From positions 1-48,223 of the forward strand of contig UEHQ01000051.1 in the NCBI GenBank assembly GCA_900489925.1: a stretch of DNA of 48,223 nt, written 5' to 3'. The DNA comes from Hyphomicrobiales bacterium (GTDB taxonomy: Bacteria > Pseudomonadota > Alphaproteobacteria > Rhizobiales > Rhizobiaceae). Positions 15,921 to 24,829 of this stretch are shown one piece after another. Both the position numbers and the translations under genes were made by a program. How positions within the stretch are numbered: position 1 is the stretch's first letter; each line of letters starts with the position of its first letter. The notes beneath the pieces are model-generated. The model saw only the letters and a program-made list of their open reading frames with translations, made no database searches and was not told the origin of the DNA.

Positions 15921-16733
15921 ATGGCGAAGGATCCCGTTTCACAAAGTGATGACGAAAAGGCCTTCGCGATCAGCGAGGCCCCGGACGAACGCCTGTTCTT
16001 CGCCGAACAGCATCCGGCCAGGGCCCCAGCATCATCCCACCAGGCGGCACCCGCGAGTGCAGTAGAACATTACCATGGACATCGCGAGCGGCTGCGAAGC
16101 CGCTTTCGCGAACATGGCGATACGGCGCTCGCCGACTATGAACTCCTGGAACTGCTGCTCTTTCGCCTGATACCCCGTCGGGATACGAAACCGATCGCGA
16201 AGGCGCTCCTGGATCGCTTCGGTTCCCTCGCCGGCGTATTTGGCGCGCCGATTACGCTCCTGCAGGAGATAAAGGGGATCGGCGAGGCCGTAGCGCTCGA
16301 CCTGAAACTGGTCTCGACGGTCGCTCACAGGACGCTGAAAGGCGAGCTGCGTGGCAAGCAGGTTCTCTCGTCATGGTCATCGGTCATTCAATATTGCCAC
16401 GCCGCCATGGCGCACGAAACGCGCGAACAGTTCCGCATTCTCTTTCTCGACAAGCGCAACGCCCTGATTGCCGACGAGGTCCAGGGACTTGGAACGGTCG
16501 ACCACACGCCGGTTTATCCGCGAGAGGTGGTAAAGCGCGCGCTGGAGCTTTCGTCCACAGCGCTTATTCTGGTCCACAATCACCCGTCCGGCGATCCGAC
16601 GCCGTCGCGCGCCGATATCGACATGACCAAGATGATCATCGATACTGCAAAGCCGCTCGGGATCGCCGTTCACGACCACATCATCATCGGCAAGGAAGGT
16701 CATGCGAGCCTCAAGGGACTGCGGCTGATCTGA
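15921..16733 (+). CDS. radC: RadC-family JAB/MPN domain protein
   Basis: This is a 270-residue RadC homologue. After about 50 poorly ordered residues comes a helix-hairpin-helix region (AGVFGAPITLLQEIKGIGEA) and then the JAB/MPN metalloprotease-like domain. Its metal-binding pattern is intact: HNHPSGDPTPSRADIDMT gives the HxH and the downstream aspartate, with the conserved glutamate upstream. The name RadC comes from a misassigned E. coli mutation. The family is widespread and its biochemical role is unsettled; MPN domains in other proteins cut isopeptide bonds. I use the ATG at 15921; a TTG three bases earlier is in frame. It follows map by eight bases in the same transcript. Confidence 0.9.
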   Translation: MAKDPVSQSDDEKAFAISEAPDERLFFAEQHPARAPASSHQAAPASAVEHYHGHRERLRSRFREHGDTALADYELLELLLFRLIPRRDTKPIAKALLDRFGSLAGVFGAPITLLQEIKGIGEAVALDLKLVSTVAHRTLKGELRGKQVLSSWSSVIQYCHAAMAHETREQFRILFLDKRNALIADEVQGLGTVDHTPVYPREVVKRALELSSTALILVHNHPSGDPTPSRADIDMTKMIIDTAKPLGIAVHDHIIIGKEGHASLKGLRLI

Positions 16734-16899
16734 GGTCATTGGGCGGCGGATCGAACGCCACAACTAGCCGGAACCCAAGTTTGGGTCTCTTATTCCTGAG
16801 CAATGCTCGTAAAACAATCTGTAACATTGACCAGCTACCCGTGGACACGCGACATATTGCGTCGCAAAATGATTCTAGCCTCCCAATCAGGACCACTTC

Positions 16900-18306
16900 A
16901 TGTTCCAGTTCGATCTCGTTGTTGTAGGTAGCGGCCCTGCAGGTCGCCGCGGCGCAATTCAGGCTGCCAAACTCGGCAAGAAGGTTCTGGTCATCGAACA
17001 GGGCAAGCGCGTCGGTGGTGTCTCCGTTCATACGGGGACGATCCCCTCCAAGACGCTGCGTGAAACAGCACTCAATCTCTCCGGCTGGCGCGAGCGCGGG
17101 TTCTACGGCAAGGCCTATCGCGTCAAGGACGAGATCAGCGCTGACGACCTGCGGCGCCGCCTGCTGATCACGCTCGACCACGAAGTCGAGGTTCTGGAAC
17201 ACCAGTTCGCGCGCAACCGCGTGCAGCACATGCGCGGCAAGGCAAGCTTTATCGATCCCTCGACGCTCGAGATCGTCAAGGACGACGGCGAAGTGGTGAA
17301 GGTCTCGGGTGCGAGCATCCTGCTGGCGGTCGGTACCAAGCCGTTCCGGCCCGACTACATCCCCTTCGATAACAAGACGGTGCTCGATAGCGACGAACTG
17401 CTCGACATCGAAGAGCTGCCGCGGTCGATGGTCGTGATCGGCGCCGGCGTCATCGGCATCGAATATGCGACGATCTTCAGCGCGCTCGACACCGCCGTCA
17501 CGCTCGTTGATCCAAAATCGACAATGCTCGACTTCATCGACAAAGAGATCGTTGAAGACTTCACTTATCAGCTGCGCGACCGCAACATGAAGATCCTGCT
17601 CGGCACGAAGGCCGAAAAGGTGACGAAGCTCGACAACGGGAAGGTCGAGCTGCAGCTGGACAATGGTCGCCGACTGGTGACAGACATGGTTCTCTTCGCT
17701 GCCGGCCGCATGGGCGCGACCGATACGCTCAATCTGGCAGCTGCCGGCCTCGAGGCGGACAGCCGCGGCCGACTCAAGGTCAACCCGGAAACCTTCCAGA
17801 CCTCGGTGCCGAACATCTTTGCGGCTGGTGACGTCGTCGGCTTTCCGAGCCTCGCTTCGACCTCCATGGAACAGGGTCGCATCGCGGCGCGTGTCGCGAT
17901 CGGCGCGGTCGCCAAGGAGCCGCCGAAATACTTCCCGTACGGTATCTACGCCGTGCCGGAAATTTCGACCTGCGGCCTCACCGAAGAGGAAATGAAGGAA
18001 CGCGGTATTCCATATGAATGTGGCATTGCACGCTTCCGCGAAACCTCGCGCGGCCACATCATGGGTCTCGATACGGGCCTGCTGAAGCTGATCTTCTCGC
18101 TGAAGACGCGCCGCTTGCTCGGCGTTCATATCGTCGGCGAAGGCGCAACCGAACTGGTTCACATCGGTCAGGCGGTGCTCAATCTGAAGGGCACGGTCGA
18201 GTATTTCGTCGAGAATACCTTCAACTATCCGACGCTGGCAGAGGCCTACAAAATTGCCGGACTCGATGCGTGGAACCGCATGGGCGACATCAAATCCGAG
18301 CTATAA
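16900..18306 (+). CDS. sthA: Soluble pyridine nucleotide transhydrogenase
   Basis: This 468-residue flavoprotein belongs to the lipoamide-dehydrogenase superfamily and fits SthA, which moves hydride between NADPH and NAD+ in the cytoplasm. The FAD motif VVVGSGPAGRRGAIQAAKLG is at residues 7-26, the NAD(P) motif VIGAGVIGIEYATIFSALD near 185-203, and the second FAD motif FAAGDVVGFPSLAS near 307-320. The redox-disulfide site of true lipoamide dehydrogenases is replaced by VHTGTIPSK, which lacks the cysteine pair; this is the main reason for calling it SthA. The C-terminal dimerisation domain is complete. It is a single gene with a terminator 66 bases after the stop. Confidence 0.92.
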   Translation: MFQFDLVVVGSGPAGRRGAIQAAKLGKKVLVIEQGKRVGGVSVHTGTIPSKTLRETALNLSGWRERGFYGKAYRVKDEISADDLRRRLLITLDHEVEVLEHQFARNRVQHMRGKASFIDPSTLEIVKDDGEVVKVSGASILLAVGTKPFRPDYIPFDNKTVLDSDELLDIEELPRSMVVIGAGVIGIEYATIFSALDTAVTLVDPKSTMLDFIDKEIVEDFTYQLRDRNMKILLGTKAEKVTKLDNGKVELQLDNGRRLVTDMVLFAAGRMGATDTLNLAAAGLEADSRGRLKVNPETFQTSVPNIFAAGDVVGFPSLASTSMEQGRIAARVAIGAVAKEPPKYFPYGIYAVPEISTCGLTEEEMKERGIPYECGIARFRETSRGHIMGLDTGLLKLIFSLKTRRLLGVHIVGEGATELVHIGQAVLNLKGTVEYFVENTFNYPTLAEAYKIAGLDAWNRMGDIKSEL

Positions 18307-18372
18307 TGCGTCTGGTGCGATCGCCCTGGCGCCTCCCGCTTTCGTGAATACATACATCCTAACAACGGCTTA

Positions 18373-18400
18373 GGCGCATCCAGAACGGGTGCGCCTTCTT
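18373..18400 (+). terminator. Terminator after sthA
   Basis: GGCGCATCC and GGGTGCGCC pair with one G-T wobble around AGAAC, followed by TTCTTCG. Its place argues that the radical SAM gene downstream begins after 18400 with its own promoter. Confidence 0.65.
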
Positions 18401-18490
18401 CGTTCGGGCTGCGCGACAAAGCGTGGCTTGTATTCTATGTCGTGTCTGCTAGCGTCGGTGACTGGGGTTCTCTCTTACCAGCGAGTAGCC

Positions 18491-20281
18491 GTGCAAGATT
18501 CGTCTGAGAATGCTGAACGGAAATTCCAGCTCATCCTCATCAAGCCGTCGCACTACGACGACGATGGCTACGTGATCCGCTGGTGGCGGGCAATGATCCC
18601 TTCGAACTCGCTCGCCGCCCTCTACGGCATTGCCGCGGATTGCGCTGAGAGAAAGGTGCTCGGACCGAATGTCACGATCGACATCACGGTGGTCGATGAG
18701 ACCAATACGCGGGTCAATATCGCGGCACTTCTCAAGCAACTGAGGGCCAATGACAATTTCGGCATGGTGGGCCTGATCGGCGTTCAGTCGAACCAATATC
18801 CGCGAGCGCTCGATATCGCCCGGCCCTTCCGCGACGCCGGCATACCGGTATCGATGGGCGGGTTCCACGTCTCGGGCTGTCTCGCGATGCTGGACGGCAC
18901 CGCTGTCGGCCTAGAGGCCTGCCGGGAAATGGGCATCTCCATGTTCGCGGGAGAAGCCGAAGGTCGCCTTGACCGGGTCCTTCAGGATGCCGCCAAGGGC
19001 GCTTTGGAGCCGCTCTACAATTTCATGAACGATCTGCCGAGCATCGAAGGTGCTGCGGTGCCGTTTCTGCCGAAGGCCAATGTCGCGCAGACGCTGGGCC
19101 TCAGCACGAGCTTCGATGCCGGTCGCGGCTGTCCCTATCAGTGCTCCTTCTGCACGATCATCAACGTGCAGGGACGCAAGTCCCGCTTTCGTACAGCCGA
19201 CGATGTCGAGAAGCTGGTGCGGATGAACTGGGCGCAAGGCATCCATAAGTTCTTCATCACCGACGACAACTTCGCGCGCAACCGCGATTGGGAAGCCATT
19301 TTCGACCGGTTGATCCAGCTTCGGGAGAAGGACGGCATTCCGCTCGGCCTGATGATCCAGGTCGATACGCTGTGCCACAAGATAACCAATTTCATCGAAA
19401 AGTCGAAACGCGCCGGCGTTACCCGAGTCTTCATCGGGTTGGAGAACGTCAATCCCGACAATCTGACGGTCGCCAAGAAGAATCAGAACAAGATCACCGA
19501 GTATCGCAAGATGCTGCTGGCGTGGAAAGCGCAGGGCATCATGACGCTCGCCGGCTACATTCTTGGTTTTCCGTCCGACACACCGGAATCGATCCGGCGC
19601 GATATTGCCATCATTCAGCACGAACTGCCGCTTGATGTCATCGAGTTCTTCGTCCTTACACCACTGCCCGGCTCCGAAGACCACCAGACGCTCTGGAGGA
19701 AAGGCGTGGAGATGGACGCCGACCTCAACATCTATGATGTCGAGCATGTGTGTACGGCACACCCGAAGATGACCAAGCAGGAATGGGAAAGCATCTACCA
19801 GGAAGCATGGTCGCTCTACTACTCGCCTGAGCATATGAAGACGCTGCTGCGGCGTGCCGTTGCGACGGGCGTGCCGCTGGCCAGCCTCGTGAAAGTCCTC
19901 GTGTCTTTCGCCACGACCGTTCCGCTGGAAAACGTACATCCGCTGCAGAGCGGGCTGCTGAGATTGAAGCACCCTTCCGAACGACGTCCCGGTCTGCCTC
20001 GCGAAAGCGCCCTCGTCTTCTGGCCGCGTTTCGTTGCGCAGACCATTGCCAAGCACCTCTCGTTCGGCGGCACGATCGCGCGGCTGGCGATCAGCGCCTT
20101 CTTCATCGCCCGCGACAAGAAAACGAAGAGCTACATGGACCAGGCCTTGACACCGGTCGGTGACCACGAGGACGAAACGCTGGAGCTCTTCACCAAGACC
20201 GCCGGCGGCCTAGCCGCTGTTTCGCATATCAAGAAAGTGGCGGAACTGACCCACGCCCATCAATCCAGTGGCGCGTTTTAG
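18491..20281 (+). CDS. B12-binding-type radical SAM protein
   Basis: This large cytoplasmic protein (about 596 residues from this start) has a B12-binding-like Rossmann N-terminus (ILIKPSHYDDDGYVIRWW, then PRALDIARPFRDAGIPVSMGGFHVSGC) and a radical SAM core. CPYQCSFC holds the three cysteines that bind the [4Fe-4S] cluster. FFITDDNFARN and FIGLENVNPDNL are the usual barrel strands, and a C-terminal region of about 150 residues of unknown fold follows. Such proteins methylate or rearrange unactivated carbons or synthesise lipids and cofactors; the substrate cannot be read from the sequence. The usual DxHxxG cobalamin motif is not obvious, so B12 binding is uncertain. Start sites at 18437 (ATG), 18389 and 18491 (GTG) are all in frame. 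I prefer the GTG because the conserved part begins soon after and the region before it lacks a ribosome binding site. Confidence 0.8.
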   Translation: MQDSSENAERKFQLILIKPSHYDDDGYVIRWWRAMIPSNSLAALYGIAADCAERKVLGPNVTIDITVVDETNTRVNIAALLKQLRANDNFGMVGLIGVQSNQYPRALDIARPFRDAGIPVSMGGFHVSGCLAMLDGTAVGLEACREMGISMFAGEAEGRLDRVLQDAAKGALEPLYNFMNDLPSIEGAAVPFLPKANVAQTLGLSTSFDAGRGCPYQCSFCTIINVQGRKSRFRTADDVEKLVRMNWAQGIHKFFITDDNFARNRDWEAIFDRLIQLREKDGIPLGLMIQVDTLCHKITNFIEKSKRAGVTRVFIGLENVNPDNLTVAKKNQNKITEYRKMLLAWKAQGIMTLAGYILGFPSDTPESIRRDIAIIQHELPLDVIEFFVLTPLPGSEDHQTLWRKGVEMDADLNIYDVEHVCTAHPKMTKQEWESIYQEAWSLYYSPEHMKTLLRRAVATGVPLASLVKVLVSFATTVPLENVHPLQSGLLRLKHPSERRPGLPRESALVFWPRFVAQTIAKHLSFGGTIARLAISAFFIARDKKTKSYMDQALTPVGDHEDETLELFTKTAGGLAAVSHIKKVAELTHAHQSSGAF

Positions 20282-20331
20282 GGCTCACCTCGGCGCGTCC
20301 CCACACGGTGACAAATCTCGATGCTGTCCTG

Positions 20332-20757
20332 TTATTGCTGAGCAGTGCTTAGCTGGACAAGGTTAAGCACGGCAGCCGTCTGAAGCGTATCGATGAACTC
20401 TACACATTCCCGAACCTTTCCGTTCTCGAATGTCATCTTGTCCATGATCTCGGTATCAAACGCCACTGGGCCGGCGCGCATCTGGCCGCGACGGTGAACG
20501 AATGCCACATTGCCGTCGACATGGATGGATTCGATCTCGATCCCGGCCATATCCCAATTCGCCGCCAGCTGTTCCATCGCAGCGCGGATGGCATCGACGC
20601 CCCTGACAGCATCGGTCATCGGCGACAGGTGCTGGTTGCCGACAACGCGGAATTCGCAATTGTCACCCACCAGTGACATCAATCGGTCGATGTCACCATC
20701 GACGCGCGCCTTGAAGATTTCTTCTACCGCCTGCCTGAGATCCGCATCTGATGCCAT
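20332..20757 (-). CDS. NTF2/SnoaL-like protein
   Basis: This 141-residue protein has the cone-shaped NTF2-like fold typical of SnoaL-type ketosteroid isomerase relatives. The N-terminal helix pattern LRQAVEEIFKARVDGDIDRLMSLVGDNCEFRVVG is diagnostic. A strand-rich middle (IEIESIHVDGNVAFVHRRGQMRAG) and the motif DKMTFENGKVRECVEFIDT follow. Members bind small hydrophobic ligands or act as isomerases, dehydratases or subunits; no catalytic aspartate-histidine set can be assigned here. The ATG at 20757 has a strong GAGGAGGG upstream; the longer frame to 20811 is not needed. It converges on the radical SAM gene and follows tig on the same strand, but tig has its own terminator. Confidence 0.8.
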   Translation of the reverse strand: MASDADLRQAVEEIFKARVDGDIDRLMSLVGDNCEFRVVGNQHLSPMTDAVRGVDAIRAAMEQLAANWDMAGIEIESIHVDGNVAFVHRRGQMRAGPVAFDTEIMDKMTFENGKVRECVEFIDTLQTAAVLNLVQLSTAQQ

Positions 20758-20874
20758 TGCCCGCCCTCCTCTTGGTGCGCTTAATCTGAGCGCGATCGAT
20801 CGAGATTGCAACTATGCGGAGTACGCCCTCTCCCATTGACGTATGACAGCTGGATTGAGATGCGCTCCTCCAGA

Positions 20875-20904
20875 ACACAAAAAACCCCGCACGAGGCGGG
20901 GTTT
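20875..20904 (-). terminator. Intrinsic terminator of tig
   Basis: On the minus strand AAACCCCGC and GCGGGGTTT pair exactly around a 5-nt loop and are followed by a T run (TTTTTTGTG). It lies about 22 bases past the tig stop codon. Confidence 0.85.
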
Positions 20905-20926
20905 CATGTCTAGTTGGTACCGATGA

Positions 20927-22405
20927 TTACTCGGCGCCTTCCTCGGAAGCCTTCTTCTTCGGAGCGGCCTTCTTCTTCGGAGCGGCTTCTTCGCCTTCAG
21001 CAGCTTCTGCCTTGGCAGCAGCCTTCTTCTTCGGAGCGGCCTTCTTGGCTTCCTTTTCAGAGCCTTCGCCTTCTTCGTCGGCGAGCAGCTCTTCCTTAGT
21101 TACCTTCTTGTCCGTAACGTCGATTTCGGTCAGCAGATGGTCAATGACCTTCTCTTCGAAGATCGGTGCGCGGATCGAAGCGGCGGCGCCCGGCTGGCTG
21201 CGGAAGAACTCGAGGATCTGCTTTTCCTGGCCCGGGTACTGACGCAGCTGCTCGTAAATGGCGCGCTGCATTTCGTCTTCGCTCACTTCGACGCCGGCCT
21301 TTTCGCCGATTTCGGAGAGAACGAGGCCGAGGCGAACGCGACGCTCAGCAAGCTTCTTGTACTCTTCGCGAGCCTGCTCTTCCGTCGTGTCTTCGTCTTC
21401 GAAGGTCTTGCCGGACTGTGCGAGGTCGTTGGCGACCTGGTTCCAGATGCCGTTGTACTCGGCGTCGACGAGCGACGTCGGGGTCTCGAACTTGTACATT
21501 TCGTCGAGCTGATCGAGGATCTGGCGCTTGACCTTCTGACGGGTCAGCGAGCCATACTGCGACTCGATCTGGCCGCGAACGATTTCCTTCAGGCGATCAG
21601 CCGATTCCAGGCCGAGCTTCTTGGCCAGTTCGTCGTTGATTTCAACGTCTGCAGGAGCAGCAACGTCCTTGACGGTAACGTCGAACGTGGCTTCAGCGCC
21701 AGCAAGGTTCTTGGCCGGGTAGTCAGCCGGGAACGTGACGGTGATAGTCTTTTCGTCGCCAGCCTTGGTGCCGACGAGCTGGTCTTCGAAGCCGGGGATG
21801 AAACGGCCAGAACCGAGAACGAGTTCGGCGCCCTGATCGGTACCGCCTTCGAAGGCAACGCCGTCGACCTTGCCGACGTAGTCCATGGTGATGCGGTCGC
21901 CGTCGGCAGCCTTGCCCTTCTTGGTTTCGTAAGAACGGGCGCTTTCGGCAACCTTGAGAACCTGCTCGTTGACTTCCTCGTCGGAGATATCAACGACTTC
22001 GCGGGTGATCTTGACGCCCTTGACGGACTTCAGTTCGATCGGCGGGAGAACTTCGTAGGAGAGCGTGAACTCGAAATCCTTCTGAGCAGCCAGGATCAGT
22101 TCTGCTTCGTCCTTGTCTTCCGTCATCGCGATTTCAGGCTGCGTAGCAGACTTTTCGCCGCGCTCAGCGAGAATGGAGGTCGGCTGTTCGCGGACGATCT
22201 CGTTGACGAGGTCGGCCATGATGGACTTGCCGTAAACCTTCTTGAGGTGAGCGGCCGGAACCTTGCCCGGACGGAAGCCGTTGATCCGGACCTTGTCCTT
22301 CACGTCGGCAAGACGCTCGTTCATCTTGGTTTCCATGTCCTTGGCCGGGATTACGACCTTGATTTCGCGCTTCAGCCCTTCAGCGAGCGTTTCGATAACC
22401 TGCAT
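20927..22405 (-). CDS. tig: Trigger factor
   Basis: This 492-residue chaperone sits at the ribosome exit tunnel and shields new chains. The ribosome-binding signature is GFRPGKVPAAHLKKVYG at about residues 43-59. The peptidyl-prolyl isomerase (FKBP) domain covers about 155-245 (DYVGKVDGVAFEGGTDQGAELVLGS) and the substrate-binding C-terminal arms cover about 250-440. Beyond these is a tail of some 45 residues built from repeats of APKKKAA with glutamates; E. coli trigger factor (about 430 residues) lacks it. Similar lysine/alanine tails are common in alphaproteobacterial trigger factors. clpP and clpX, which often follow tig elsewhere, are not adjacent here. Confidence 0.95.
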   Translation of the reverse strand: MQVIETLAEGLKREIKVVIPAKDMETKMNERLADVKDKVRINGFRPGKVPAAHLKKVYGKSIMADLVNEIVREQPTSILAERGEKSATQPEIAMTEDKDEAELILAAQKDFEFTLSYEVLPPIELKSVKGVKITREVVDISDEEVNEQVLKVAESARSYETKKGKAADGDRITMDYVGKVDGVAFEGGTDQGAELVLGSGRFIPGFEDQLVGTKAGDEKTITVTFPADYPAKNLAGAEATFDVTVKDVAAPADVEINDELAKKLGLESADRLKEIVRGQIESQYGSLTRQKVKRQILDQLDEMYKFETPTSLVDAEYNGIWNQVANDLAQSGKTFEDEDTTEEQAREEYKKLAERRVRLGLVLSEIGEKAGVEVSEDEMQRAIYEQLRQYPGQEKQILEFFRSQPGAAASIRAPIFEEKVIDHLLTEIDVTDKKVTKEELLADEEGEGSEKEAKKAAPKKKAAAKAEAAEGEEAAPKKKAAPKKKASEEGAE

Positions 22406-22586
22406 GTCTTCCTACCTTCAATTCGTGGCGGCCGTGCCCAGACGCCGTTTGTTTCGGTGAGCACGACGCCGGAAAGTTGCCGAGCGTGGCTTGTTCTCAA
22501 TTCTTGTTCGTTCAGCCCAGGGCGGAACGGCGCTTGCTGCCGGGTAATGAGGGACTCTTCTAGAGGTCCCCCCGCCTGCAAACTTT

Positions 22587-22671
<85 letters not shown>

Positions 22672-22727
22672 GTTCTCAAAAACCGCATGCATATGCCTGC
22701 ACATGAGGCCTTCCGGAGCGCGGCGTC

Positions 22728-22756
22728 TCTATATCACCCGATTTGGAGGAGGCAAA
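22728..22756 (-). promoter_or_regulatory. Promoter of the tRNA-Leu gene
   Basis: On the minus strand TTTGCC (22751-22756) and TATAGA (22728-22733) are separated by exactly 17 bases, a good housekeeping-sigma pattern. Transcription would start near 22720, leaving a leader of about 50 bases before the tRNA. Confidence 0.5.
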
Positions 22757-22827
22757 GGAAAAATGAAGGGCAAATGACAGGGATTTCCAATGTTCACATG
22801 CCCTTTTTCGCACGATGCGGCGCGAAG

Positions 22828-23418
22828 TCAGTAGAGAGGCTCGTCGTAGGCCGGTTTGCCATCGACAAGCAGGCTGCGAATCTGCGGCGTACCGTCGGAC
22901 GAAACGCGCACGGCGATCGACACGTCGCCATCCTGCCGGACCTGCTCCAGCGCCCCGCCCGCGCCCTCCGGCACGTAATAGCGCTCGATGCCATATTCGA
23001 CATGGATGCTGTCACCGGTTGACGCGCCATAGCTGTAGAACGGCCTGGTGTGCAGAACGACAGTCCCGTCCTGTTGCGGAAGAGGCTGGAACGCCGATTC
23101 GGCAACACTCCAGAAACCGCCGTCGCCCTGCGTCAGGCGCACCCAGAGCGTGCGTTCGCCGGGTTCGGCGGGCACTCCGCCGACGATCGACTGAGAGGGT
23201 ACCGAGGAAATGTCATAGTTCAGCACCACGTAGTCACCGCGAAGGAAATCGCGCGGATCGACGGGCGCTGTTTTCAACAGCACCTCTGCTCCGTTTCGCA
23301 GGATCGCGGCCCGACTTTCGATGATGTAGCCAAGCACTGCCGTCTGAATGGCAGCAACAGCGATTGCCGCTACCCAATAGCGGCGTGCCGCGGGAACGCC
23401 TGCTGTAAAGATGCTCAT
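22828..23418 (-). CDS. GDYXXLXY-motif membrane-anchored protein
   Basis: This 196-residue protein has one N-terminal membrane segment at about residues 12-34 (RYWVAAIAVAAIQTAVLGYIIE) and an extracytoplasmic domain. RGDYVVLNYDIS (about residues 59-70) gives the GDYXXLXY signature that names the family, and a second copy of the pattern is approached by YYVPEGAG near the C-terminus. The function is unknown. The start codon overlaps the stop of the DUF2157 gene in an ATGA, so the two are translationally coupled. Family members are regularly encoded beside DUF2157 proteins, which suggests one membrane complex. The ATG at 23418 has GGGAGG seven bases upstream. Confidence 0.85.
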   Translation of the reverse strand: MSIFTAGVPAARRYWVAAIAVAAIQTAVLGYIIESRAAILRNGAEVLLKTAPVDPRDFLRGDYVVLNYDISSVPSQSIVGGVPAEPGERTLWVRLTQGDGGFWSVAESAFQPLPQQDGTVVLHTRPFYSYGASTGDSIHVEYGIERYYVPEGAGGALEQVRQDGDVSIAVRVSSDGTPQIRSLLVDGKPAYDEPLY

Positions 23419-24518
23419 TGGCCGACCTCCCTGGTCTTGATCGCAAATCTGCGCTCCAGCCGAATAACCACCCACGCAACCGCGGCGACGAACAGCCCCG
23501 AGCACAGGAAGAGGCCCGACGTCCCCAGGATCGAGCCAACCGTCACCGACCCCAGATAAAGCAGCTCTACCGCAAACACCGTGTAGGCAAGATAGCGAAC
23601 GGCGCCGTTGTCACGCCCCTGCAGACCGATGGCCAGGATCGCTGACGCCAAGGTGAGGACGCCCAGCACAATCAACCGCCCGCCCTGATCGATCTCTATA
23701 TGCAGGAAGAACAATCCGATGACCGCGACGAGGAATGCGTAGAAGGCCGGCGCCGCGCCCGCCGTCTTAAGAAGACGGGATAGTGGCGAGAAAGGCAGTC
23801 CAACGAGAATGAAGACCAGCATGCCGACGATGGCGTAGGCACAGGCAAGCCGGATGTCCGAGTTCAGCGTATAGAGCCAGGCGAGCCAACCCACGAGCAA
23901 GAGATAGGCAAGATGGCGGGCGCGATCAGCGCCTGTATAACGCACCAGAGCGATGACCATGACCGCCATCAACGGCGCCACCCAGGGGTGGAAACTCATC
24001 CACCGCATGTCATAGGCGTTGAGATAGACGGCGAAGCTCGCCCACGACAGGAAGCCCGCGACCGCCGCAACCACCGCAGATCTGAAAAGCACCGCTGACA
24101 CAGCGGCGATCGCAAACCACAGATACATGACGGCCTGCTCGTCCCCCGACAAATGATACATTTGCCCGACCAGCGAGATCGCGCCGCCGAAGCTCAGGGT
24201 CCCGATAACAAGCAATCCGCCGGCTGCCGCAACCGCACCGCGCGCCAGCATGGCCGCGGCTCCCAGGTGCACAGCCCAGATCAAGGCAAGGATCACCCCG
24301 ACACGCACCAGACGCGGGATCTGCTCCCAGTTGGATGCAATGACCAGCAGAATGGCAGCCGCCAGCAGTATCGCCGCCAGAATCATCAGCACATTGCCGA
24401 GACTGAAGCTGGCGGGGCGTGTGTCGTATTCCTTCAACAGCGAATCTGCTGCCTCATCGGTCAACAACCCCTTGCCGACCCACGTTGCTAAGTCTCTTTC
24501 CAGACGGCCGCGGTACAT
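23415..24518 (-). CDS. DUF2157 multi-pass membrane protein
   Basis: This 367-residue inner-membrane protein matches DUF2157. A short cytoplasmic N-terminal helical hairpin (LERDLATWVGKGLLTDEAADSLLKEYD) is the family signature, followed by about 11 hydrophobic segments. The motif GAISLVGQMYHLSGD between early membrane helices is typical. No transport or enzyme motif can be seen and the biochemical role is unknown. The gene is the first of a two-gene operon with the GDYXXLXY protein (4-base overlap). Ribosome binding site GGAG lies six bases before the ATG. Confidence 0.85.
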   Translation of the reverse strand: MYRGRLERDLATWVGKGLLTDEAADSLLKEYDTRPASFSLGNVLMILAAILLAAAILLVIASNWEQIPRLVRVGVILALIWAVHLGAAAMLARGAVAAAGGLLVIGTLSFGGAISLVGQMYHLSGDEQAVMYLWFAIAAVSAVLFRSAVVAAVAGFLSWASFAVYLNAYDMRWMSFHPWVAPLMAVMVIALVRYTGADRARHLAYLLLVGWLAWLYTLNSDIRLACAYAIVGMLVFILVGLPFSPLSRLLKTAGAAPAFYAFLVAVIGLFFLHIEIDQGGRLIVLGVLTLASAILAIGLQGRDNGAVRYLAYTVFAVELLYLGSVTVGSILGTSGLFLCSGLFVAAVAWVVIRLERRFAIKTREVGQ

Positions 24519-24829
24519 GCCTCACTCCGCAATATGCGCAACGCTGCGCCCCAACGTGCAATCTTATAGACACTGATTGGCCGCGGAGGAAACGGGCGGC
24601 GACAAATTCCCCATGACATGAGTTCGGGGCCTTATCTTAATCTCGCGATAACGCCTGACACCGAAAATGGGACGCATCGAAGTAGCCATGCACAAACGGC
24701 ATACCCACCATGTCGATATTGCACTGCAAAAATCGAATAAGTCATACTATTTAAATGATCAGAAGCTTGGGGATGGCGCCCCGGCCCGGTTCGCCGGAAA
24801 GCCTGCGAAGTTATCTTCGTAACGAGATT
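24519..24829. other. Intergenic region upstream of the sRNA
   Basis: No gene is supported. It holds the promoter region of the DUF2157 operon (minus strand) and, at 24796-24822, a GGAAA-N17-CGTAA pair that could be a sigma-E-like promoter for the structured RNA that begins at about 24830. A minus-strand frame at 24632-24901 runs through the RNA hairpins and is not credible. Confidence 0.5.
24796..24822 (+). promoter_or_regulatory. Possible ECF-sigma promoter of the sRNA
   Basis: GGAAA (24796-24800) and CGTAA (24818-24822) are 17 bases apart, one mismatch each from the EcfG/RpoE2-type GGAAC-N16/17-CGTT. A start 7-8 bases after the -10 falls at 24829-24830, exactly where the first RNA hairpin begins. 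The mismatches keep this tentative. Confidence 0.4.

Noticed and set aside
16711..18162. 483-codon open frame antisense to sthA
   Set aside because: The sense frame has full flavoprotein motifs; the antisense product is compositionally odd (many D, R, E, H) as typical for GC-rich shadows.
18911..20167. 418-codon open frame antisense to the radical SAM gene
   Set aside because: It mirrors the sense gene, which carries the cluster-binding cysteines.
20930..21060. Tandem DNA repeats in the 3' part of tig read as a possible repeat array or CRISPR
   Set aside because: The repeats are degenerate and in frame with the APKKKAA protein repeats, so they are coding, not an array. No CRISPR-like spaced repeat was found in the window.
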